From NCBI GenBank assembly GCA_031272005.1, contig JAISUQ010000086.1:1-6915 (forward strand): 6,915 bases of DNA, given 5' to 3'. The notes under the pieces were generated by a model. The model saw nothing but the letters and a program-made list of their open reading frames with translations. It was not told the origin of the DNA and searched no databases. The stretch's first letter is position 1, and each line of letters begins with the position of its first letter. The DNA comes from Coriobacteriales bacterium. Lineage in GTDB: Bacteria > Actinomycetota > Coriobacteriia > Coriobacteriales > UBA8131. The position numbers and the translations under genes were made by a program. Shown here piece after piece: positions 1-6,100 of this stretch.

Positions 1-22
1 GTTTGCTTAACAGTCGAAGCCA

Positions 23-45
23 TTCGCAGTCCACTGGACTGCGAA
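23..45. repeat. Perfect inverted repeat downstream of the 948-aa gene
   Basis: Arms ttcgcagtcc (23-32) and ggactgcgaa (36-45) form a 10-bp stem with a 3-nt loop; counted as a palindrome it is 11+1+11. It lies 64 nt past the TAA at 109-111. The position suits a transcript end, but no T-tract follows on either strand. It is either a non-canonical terminator/processing hairpin or a dispersed palindrome. The rest of 1-108 shows no credible gene. Confidence 0.7.
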
Positions 46-108
46 CCCCTACGAGGATTACCATAGTCGGAATAAATCAGCGCTGCCTTAGACATCGCAA
101 ATGCCGAG

Positions 109-2955
109 TTACGGCAATCCTATTGACCTGCGCAGAATCAGTTGGGCGTCGGCGATGGTCAGGATGCCGTCGGTGTCATGGTCGGCGGCGAGTAGTTGTT
201 GGGGGGTCAGGGTCAGAGCACCTACGGAAGCGCGGGCGGCGAGCAGAGCGTCGGTGACGGTGAGCATGCCGTCTCCGTCGATGTCGCCACTGCCGGGCTC
301 GCCGGTGGGTACCGCAGGCTGCACCACAGTGATGGCGGTGATGAACTTGGGCATGTCGTCGTTGGATTTGCCGGCCACGCTGGGCACACCTTCGTTGAAA
401 TCAGCCTCGGTCTGGCCGAAGACGAAGCGGTAGGCATTGAGGGTGTCGCAATCAGCATCGCTGATGGCGGCACCGGGTGTGGTGGTGACATTGCCCTTGA
501 TGACCAGCAGGGCGTCGATGGGCTGACGGTTTTGGGCCTTCTCCGCAGAGGACGTGCCAGTGAGCAGGTTAGGGTAGTAGTAGCGCTGTGTGCCGTAGAG
601 CTGCTCATAGCTGAACTCGGTAACCAGTCCGTCGATGGAGGTCAGGCGCAGGGTAGAACCGGGGAGAAGCTCGATGTCGGCGTCTGCCAACAACTTGCCC
701 AGCGGCACGCCGAGTTGGGCTCGTCCAATGAAGCCCTCGGTATCGGAGGCGTAGCCGGTGTAGTAGAGGTCATTCTCGGCCAGCGCCAGCATCTGCTCGC
801 GGCTGTATATCCGTGCGCTGAGCAGCTCGCCGCCTGAGCCCTCCTGCACATAGACTGTCAGAGCAGCATAGCTGGCTATCGGTGTCAGCTGCACATCAGC
901 GGCTGGCATGGTAAAGGAAAACAGGCCGTGATAGCCGGAGTTGTTGCGCACCTCCACGCCTTCGGTATCAATCTCCAAAGCCGCACCGCCGCTTAGCGCT
1001 GCCAGGCCCTCCAAAGAGGTGGATTGGGCATTGGGGTTCTTGTCCACAGTCACGAAGACCGTAGCGCCGGCCGGGATGTTGGTGCCAGTATCATTCCCGG
1101 CGACACTGAGCGTGGAGACAGTCCAGATGGCGTCGAGGTCCGCCGGCCAGATGAGGCTGGGGGTCGCCGCTTCTCCTCCGCCTGAGCCTCCGCTGCCACT
1201 GCCTTCGCTGCCACCTTCACCGCCATCGGAGCCATCCTCTCCCCCGCTGCCGCCGCCTGTGCTGCCGCCATCCGAGCCGCCGCCGTCCCCGCCCGTCTCC
1301 ACCACATTACCGAACAGCACCCGCACCCAGGTGGTCTGGGCCGGCATCACCAGGCTGGCGCTGAGCAGGTCATCGGCAACGGACACAGCCACCGCATTGC
1401 CGGCCGTGTCACAGGCGGTGATGGCGTAGGGTTCCAGACCGCGCTCGGTGCGCACCGCAGGGTCGATGGCCAGGTTGAGTACGCTGCCCGCTGTCGCCTG
1501 GCGGGCATCCACAGAGACGAAGACATTGCAATCCGCCGGCCAGGTATCGATACCCAGGGTGTACGCCGGGTCTTCGACCTCCACGCCCACCTGCCAGGCC
1601 AGCAGCGGCCAGCCGTTGTTGTTGCCGCTCGCGTCGGCCACGAAGGCCTCGCCCAAAGCCGCCAGCACCTCTGGCGAGCCCAGAGTCGCCGCGTCCACAG
1701 CTGTGATGTAGGTGGTGTCCCAAATCAGCGGGTCGCTCTTATAGCCATCGCCCCAGAGTATATAGCCGGGATGCGCCTCATCGGCGATGGCGATGCGGCC
1801 TGCCAGATAGAAGCAGTTGCTGTAGTGCATGGTGTTGTAGTCGGTAGGGCTGTTGCCGCCGGAGATGTTGCCGACCTCAAAGATGTTGTTGGCCCCGCTC
1901 ATGTTGTCGGTGTACATATCGATAACGCCGGTAGTATAGCAGTTGGAGATGGCCGTGGCGCCGCCTGCCCTGCCCTCCTCGCAACCGGCGATGCCGCCGA
2001 TGGCCCGGATGTGGCCGGTGTTCCAATGGGCGTCATAGAGGTTGCCGATGTTGTAGCAGCTGGTAATGGAGCCAGCCTGACTCTTGCCAGCGATGCCACC
2101 CAGGTAGACCTTGCCGAAGCTGCGGCTGGTCAGGTTGCCGGCATTGTAGCAGCTGCTAACGGTGACGTTGCCAAACTGCCCGCCGATGATGCCGCCCACG
2201 TATTGGTAGCCGTCCAAAGCGCCGGTGTTGCCACAACGGCTGATAGTACCGGAATATTCGGCCTTGCCGACGATGCCGCCCAGCCGCCCGGAGCTCTTGC
2301 TCCAGGAGTCGTTGGTGATGCTGCCGGAGTTGATGCAGTCGCTGACAACGAAGCCATCCAGGGCTTCGCCGACTATGCCGCCCAGGACATCGTTGGTGGC
2401 AAATATCGTCACCTCACTGGTGACACCCCGGATAGTGCCGGCGGAGAAGGCCGCCACACCGGCCACATAGTAGCCGCCGGAGACACAGCCCTGAAGCGTG
2501 AAGTCGCACAGTGTTGCGCCAGGGCCGACGTACTGGAACAAGGCCATGCCGTTGGCCGTGCCGCTGATGCTCAGGCCGCTGATGGTATGGCCGTCGCCGT
2601 CGAAGCTGCCCAGGTAGGGCAACGGTGTGCCGGCATCAGGGTTGGCAATCTGGCCGGAGAAGGTCATCTGGCCGATGGGCGTCCAGTTGCCGCCCTCGCC
2701 GGCCGGCAGGCTGGAGAGGTCGATGTCGGCGATCAAGCGGGCGTCGATGGCGTTGTTGCCGCTGTTGACGGCATCGGCGAACCATTGCAGGTCGGATGCG
2801 GTCGACAGCAGATAGGTGCCGTCCTCATCCTGTGATGGGCTCATGTCTTGATCGCTGGCCAGAGCCTCATCTATGTTCAAGCCAGGCGGGATACAGAGGC
2901 TTGCAATCACAAGCAGTAAAACCATGACGAGCTTGATAGCTTTGTAGCTCTGCAT
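109..2955 (-). CDS. Secreted GLUG-repeat protein with C-terminal type I dockerin (948 aa, complete)
   Basis: This is probably a non-enzymatic exported surface or scaffold-bound protein. Domain order by residue: signal peptide 1-33; leader of the form tasdLqwFadaVNsG...WtPIG (about 46-95); SFDGDGHTISGL followed by a GLUG beta-repeat array (114-345); FTMP-type repeat domain (about 455-552); Gly/Ser/acidic linker (555-594); second FTMP-type domain (about 596-699, with FTMPAADV); a domain with RYYYPN at 791-796 (about 700-880); dockerin (890-948). The ATG at 2953-2955 is favoured because GAAGAGGTG lies 5 nt upstream and a signal peptide follows at once. The stop is TAA at 109-111. I see no catalytic residues, LPXTG signal, SLH module or C-terminal membrane helix. 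It lies 149 nt downstream of a paralogous dockerin gene on the same strand. The architecture is confident; the role (adhesion, or display on a cohesin-bearing partner) is inferred. Confidence 0.93.
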   Translation of the reverse strand: MQSYKAIKLVMVLLLVIASLCIPPGLNIDEALASDQDMSPSQDEDGTYLLSTASDLQWFADAVNSGNNAIDARLIADIDLSSLPAGEGGNWTPIGQMTFSGQIANPDAGTPLPYLGSFDGDGHTISGLSISGTANGMALFQYVGPGATLCDFTLQGCVSGGYYVAGVAAFSAGTIRGVTSEVTIFATNDVLGGIVGEALDGFVVSDCINSGSITNDSWSKSSGRLGGIVGKAEYSGTISRCGNTGALDGYQYVGGIIGGQFGNVTVSSCYNAGNLTSRSFGKVYLGGIAGKSQAGSITSCYNIGNLYDAHWNTGHIRAIGGIAGCEEGRAGGATAISNCYTTGVIDMYTDNMSGANNIFEVGNISGGNSPTDYNTMHYSNCFYLAGRIAIADEAHPGYILWGDGYKSDPLIWDTTYITAVDAATLGSPEVLAALGEAFVADASGNNNGWPLLAWQVGVEVEDPAYTLGIDTWPADCNVFVSVDARQATAGSVLNLAIDPAVRTERGLEPYAITACDTAGNAVAVSVADDLLSASLVMPAQTTWVRVLFGNVVETGGDGGGSDGGSTGGGSGGEDGSDGGEGGSEGSGSGGSGGGEAATPSLIWPADLDAIWTVSTLSVAGNDTGTNIPAGATVFVTVDKNPNAQSTSLEGLAALSGGAALEIDTEGVEVRNNSGYHGLFSFTMPAADVQLTPIASYAALTVYVQEGSGGELLSARIYSREQMLALAENDLYYTGYASDTEGFIGRAQLGVPLGKLLADADIELLPGSTLRLTSIDGLVTEFSYEQLYGTQRYYYPNLLTGTSSAEKAQNRQPIDALLVIKGNVTTTPGAAISDADCDTLNAYRFVFGQTEADFNEGVPSVAGKSNDDMPKFITAITVVQPAVPTGEPGSGDIDGDGMLTVTDALLAARASVGALTLTPQQLLAADHDTDGILTIADAQLILRRSIGLP
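112..288 (-). other. Type I dockerin domain of the 948-aa protein
   Basis: Residues 890-948 form two F-hand calcium loops with the DxDxDGxxxxxD spacing. Loop 1 has D891, D893, D895, G896 and D902, followed by a helix ALLAARASVG. Loop 2 has D925, D927, D929, G930 and D936, followed by AQLILRRSIGLP, the usual dockerin end. Type I dockerins bind cohesin modules, so this should dock the protein to a cohesin partner. Loop positions 10-11 are V-T and I-A. No cohesin is visible in the window. Confidence 0.9.
316..858 (-). other. C-terminal domain with RYYYPN motif (unassigned)
   Basis: Residues about 700-880. Visible landmarks in order: TVYVQEG, YSREQMLALAEND, GVPLGKLLADADIEL, STLRLTSIDG, EFSYEQL, RYYYPNL (791-797), ALLVIKG, YRFVFGQTEADFNEG, and a final FITAITVV strand. 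From memory, the pattern (a PL..LL..A.I helix, an S.DG strand pair, RYYYP, R..FGQ, then F...I) recurs in exported proteins of anaerobic Bacillota and resembles the core of sulfite-oxidase-like molybdopterin domains without the cofactor cysteine. I cannot confirm this without a search, so no function is given. Confidence 0.45.
859..1170 (-). other. FTMP-type bacterial repeat domain, copy 2 of the 948-aa protein
   Basis: Residues about 596-699. It opens with TPSLIWPADLDAIW, contains GATVFVTVDKNP, and closes with LFSFTMPAADVQLTPIASY. The FTMPAADVQL ending is the characteristic mark of these short all-beta repeat domains. Copy 1 (about 455-553) shares a WPAD start and an MPA ending, so the two halves flanking the linker look like diverged duplicates. 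Confidence 0.6.
1174..1293 (-). other. Gly/Ser/acidic low-complexity linker
   Basis: Residues 555-594 consist only of Gly, Ser, Asp, Glu and Thr, with Gly more than half. This should be a flexible, negatively charged tether between the GLUG-containing N-terminal half and the C-terminal half with the RYYYPN and dockerin domains. At DNA level it is a GC-rich run of GGC/GGN, AGC and GAN codons, prone to slippage, so its length may vary among strains. Confidence 0.85.
1297..1593 (-). other. FTMP-like bacterial repeat domain, copy 1 of the 948-aa protein
   Basis: Residues about 455-553. The segment runs from GVEVEDPAYTLGIDTWPAD through a beta-rich stretch to LVMPAQTTWVRVLF. The MPA near the end, followed by alternating hydrophobic residues, resembles the FTMPxxDVxV ending of the short beta domains that pair with GLUG modules in Bacillota exoproteins. 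It is more diverged than copy 2 (596-699). It probably acts as a rigid spacer; no ligand can be assigned. Confidence 0.5.
1921..2616 (-). repeat. GLUG beta-repeat array of the 948-aa protein
   Basis: Residues 114-345. The array opens with YLGSFDGDGHTISGL and continues as degenerate turns of about 20-40 residues. Five clear copies have the form GGIvG...(S)xCxNxGxv: LGGIVG...DCINSG, LGGIVG...RCGNTG, VGGIIG...SCYNAG, LGGIAG...SCYNIG and IGGIAG...NCYTTG. Two weaker turns precede them (FQYVG and VAGVAAF). GLUG repeats are a known family in exported bacterial proteins and probably stack as a beta-solenoid; the stacking is inferred. A trailing NCFYL at about residue 380 caps the array. Confidence 0.85.
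2857..2955 (-). other. Sec signal peptide of the 948-aa protein
   Basis: Residues 1-33. The n-region carries Lys5 and Lys8, the hydrophobic core is about residues 9-22 (LVMVLLLVIASLCI), PPG follows at 23-25, and the c-region ends A-L-A (31-33) before SDQD. This fits signal peptidase I cleavage after Ala33. The mature N-terminus would be acidic and Ser-rich (34-45), leading into the GLUG leader. Cys21 is not in a proper lipobox because the preceding residue is Leu. Confidence 0.85.
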
Positions 2956-2960
2956 CCTGG

Positions 2961-2969
2961 CACCTCTTC
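2961..2969 (-). promoter_or_regulatory. Ribosome binding site of the 948-aa gene
   Basis: Read on the minus strand, GAAGAGGTG ends 5 nt before the ATG at 2953-2955. It is a good anti-16S match and supports that ATG over the internal Met11. No convincing -35/-10 pair is visible in the 149-nt gap, so the gene may be co-transcribed with the upstream one. Confidence 0.7.
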
Positions 2970-3027
2970 ACTGTGAAACGGCAACAACCTGGCAGACTCG
3001 CTGGCTTGCAACAATCTCGCAAACTGG

Positions 3028-3052
3028 AGGGGCGGGCTTGTAACCCGCCCCT
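3028..3052. repeat. Perfect GC-rich inverted repeat in the intergenic gap
   Basis: Arms aggggcggg (3028-3036) and cccgcccct (3044-3052) are perfectly complementary around a 7-nt loop cttgtaa. The repeat lies between the upstream stop (3105) and the downstream ATG (2955). Neither strand has a T-run after the stem, so it is not a standard intrinsic terminator. It could weaken read-through or protect an mRNA 3' end, or it could be a dispersed REP-like palindrome. Confidence 0.8.
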
Positions 3053-3104
3053 GCAATTACCTGTTCAATATCTGCTGCCTGCAATCAGCCAACTCGTAAG
3101 CTCC

Positions 3105-6100
3105 TTATCCCAAACCGGCGGCGCGGCGGACAATCTTGATGGCGTCGGCCATGGTCAGGTAGCCATCACCGTCGATGTCGGCAGCGGCGAATTGCATGGC
3201 TGTGAGCGAACCGCCGCCGCTGATGACAGCCTGAGCCGCACGCAGGGCATCGGCGGCTGTGACTACGCCGTCGCCGTCCAGGTCACCGGACTGCGCGATA
3301 CCGCCGGAGGCCACCGGCGTGGTGCCGCCCTCAAAGGCCAGCACCGGGTAGCCGCCGTTGATCGCATCCTCGCCAGCGTAATCGCTGCGGAAGAGCCCAT
3401 CGGCACCCTCATCGCCATTCAACAGCAGGGCGAACTCGCCGGTCTTCATCTCGGAGGCCGACATGCCGGCCCCCAGCGGCAGCCAGCCCTGGCCACCCAA
3501 AGAGGCGTCGGCATCGGCGTACTCCTTCTCCGCACTGCCCGTAAGCAGGAAGTAGCTGTTGAAGATGTTGGCCGCCGTGGTGGAGTGTTTGCCGCCACCC
3601 GAGCCAACAATCTTGCCGGTGCTGGAGGTGGTGGAGATGACCGGCGTGCCCTCACGGCAGAAGCTGCCGACGTTGTAGCAGTTGGAAACGGTGGCCGGGC
3701 TGAAGAGGTCGGAGACGATGCCGCCGATATGCGAGACCTTATCCCCGGAGAGCAGGCGTCCGCCGTACTGGCCGGTGTTGTAGCAATAGCTGACCGGGCT
3801 GTAGCACTGCGAGACGATGCCGCCGGCATAACCGGAACCGGAGGCATTGAGCATCACCTTGCCGTGGTTGACGCACTGGCTGATCGGTGCCGCCGTGGAG
3901 AAGTTGGCGCCCACGACACCGCCGGCATACTGATAGCTCTCCACATGGCCGTTGTTGATATTCTGGCTGATGCTGCCGACGAAGGTGGTCTTGTCCACGA
4001 TGCCGAGGATGCCGCCGGTGCGCCCGCCCTTGGCGGTATTGGCGCAGGTGACGTCACCGTTGTTGGTGCAGCCGGTGATGGCGAAGGGCGCCTCGCTGGT
4101 GCCCTCGGCACTGCCGACGATACCGCCGGTGGCACCGGCTTTGCTCACGCCATTCTCCAAGCCTGAATCCGGACTCTCACCGCCATCGGAGAAGACCACG
4201 GCGTTGTTGGTGACATTGCTCACGCTGCCGCCAGCCAGATGGGCCACCGCCGCGCCGACCACGAAGTCGCCCTGCACACAGCCGCTGACGGTGAGGTTGC
4301 TCACCGAGCCGCTGACGTTACCGAACAGACCCTGCACGGTGGCGCTGCCATCGGTGTAGATGCCGGATATGGTATACCCCTGGCCATCGAAGCTGCCAGC
4401 GAACCAGTTAGAGCTGGAGAAGGTGCTGTTGTCGGTAGCCACACCAGAGCCGATGGGCGTCCAGATCGGTGCGCTTTCATCCAGGATGTAATAGGTGGCC
4501 TGCATCTTATAGCTGCCCGCACCATAGATGCCGGTGGCGGCGGTGTAGAGGCCGTCTTCGGCCAGGGCGATATCGGCGCCGAGGCTGACGGTCTTGCCGG
4601 CAAAGTCATCCTGGGCGATACCATCAGCGGTACCGTTGACAATGGCCGCCAAACCCTTGAGGTCGCTGGCGCTGTAGAGCGTGAAGCTGGTGTCGGTGCT
4701 GTTGTACCAGGAGGTGTCGACCTCAGGCTCCGGCTCCGCCTCCGGCAGAGTGCCGGCCAACACCGGCCAGTCACCTTCCACGTAGGCGTAGGCCTCGCCC
4801 ATGGCGGCAGCGAACTCAGCGGTCTTAATCTCATCGGCGGCCTTGGCATAGGCCGTATCGTTAAGATTGGCTGCGCGCACTCTGGCACCATCGCGGTACC
4901 AGCTGTTGATCAGGCGGTCGGTGAGCGTCCCGGTAGTCAGGCCGCCGCAGTTGACAGTGGCCGCACCCGTGCCGACTTTGCCCACAAACAGGCAGTTGGT
5001 CAGAGTGCCCTCATTGGTAGCGGTGATGCCACCAGCCGAAGGAGTGCCGGAAGTCGTGGTCTTGGGGTTGTAAATCTCGCCATAAGCAATGCAGTTCAGC
5101 ACGTAAGGGAGATGGCCGTTATTGTAGTTGCAGCCGGTGATGCCGCCGGCTCCGGCGCGACCGTTGGCCTGCACGAAAGCGTAGCTGGCGCAATTCTCCA
5201 CCCCACCCCAGTTGCGCCCGACAATGGCGCCGTTGAAGCGGGCACCCTTGATGAAGCCGCTGGTGACAACGACATTCTTAACCACGCCCGCCTGGCCAAG
5301 GTCACCGAACAGACCGTGGCAATTGCCCTCGGCCGAGTCATCACTGGTTCCATAATAGGGGACATAGAGGTTGCTGATGCGGTGGTAGCCGCCATCGAAA
5401 GTACCCTTGAACGGCCGGCCATACAAACCGTTTTCGCTGCCTGTGGAATGCAGGCCACTCGAGGTATAGCTGCCAATGGGCACCCACTCCGTACCACTCC
5501 AGGATGGCTCAGTCCAGTTGCCTGCATCGTCATAACCACCGGCAGAGATCTGAACAGCCCCCAGGTCCACATCTGTGGCCAGGTGCACGGTTTTACCTTG
5601 GAAGTCATCCGCCGGGATGCTCGGGTCGATGCCCTCTACTATGCCAGCTTCGGAGGCTTCAGCCTTGTTGTTGACAATCCGCGACAGACCCCAGAGCTGC
5701 GCTGCGCTGGTCAGCGTGAACTCGGTGTCGGTGGTGTTGTACCAGGAGACGTCATAAGGTTGCTCGCTGAACGTGCCGGAGATCTGCAAATCGGCATCCG
5801 GCATGATGAAGGTTGCGGTGCGCCCGCTGAGAGAAGCCAAGGGAATCTCCACCGACTCGTCGCTGCCAGCTGCGGTATAAGAAAGCGACGCGATGCTCCA
5901 ATAGCTGTTGGCTACCGCCGTAATGGTCACGGTATCGCCCTCGACGCGGGTATTGGCCGACGTTGTAATCGTCCCGCCGACGATGCCGCTGGCAACTGTG
6001 ACATTGCGCACGCGCTTGAAAGTCGCAGAAGAGACATTCACGGCCTCATTCGGCATTGTGAATGTATAATTGCTACTTGATTTAGTTAATTCCAATTCGG

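Noticed and set aside
3..257. 84-codon plus-strand frame over the left flank
   Set aside because: It runs through the palindrome and into the antisense of the dockerin. The Arg-rich product has no recognisable motif and no ribosome binding site can be seen.
1771..2835. 354-codon open frame on the plus strand
   Set aside because: It is antisense to the GLUG array of the 948-aa protein. Its apparent repeats (variants of GDAA and VAAGNG) are reflections of the real GLUG repeats.
2893..2904. Lipobox around Cys21 of the 948-aa protein
   Set aside because: The residues before the cysteine are A-S-L, with Leu at -1 where Gly, Ala or Ser is needed. An Ala-Leu-Ala signal peptidase I site follows at 31-33.
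2970..3104. Promoter for the 948-aa gene in the intergenic gap
   Set aside because: A TTGAAC on the minus strand has no acceptable -10 at 16-18 nt, and other candidate pairs have poor matches or wrong spacing. A separate promoter cannot be supported from sequence alone.
2973..4166. 397-codon open frame on the plus strand
   Set aside because: It is antisense to the dockerin and GLUG module B. It starts in the intergenic gap with no Shine-Dalgarno that I can see, and its low-complexity content is simply the mirror of the GLUG repeats.
1921..4403. CRISPR-like regularly spaced repeats
   Set aside because: The repeats are degenerate, irregularly spaced, and in frame within coding sequence for GLUG turns. 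No identical repeat-spacer pattern exists.
4239..6080. 613-codon open frame on the plus strand opposite the large gene
   Set aside because: It lies wholly antisense to a gene with clear GLUG and FTMP domains. Its translation is rich in Ala, Gly, Val, Asp and His, with no family motif, as expected from mirrored codons of a GC-rich repeat gene.
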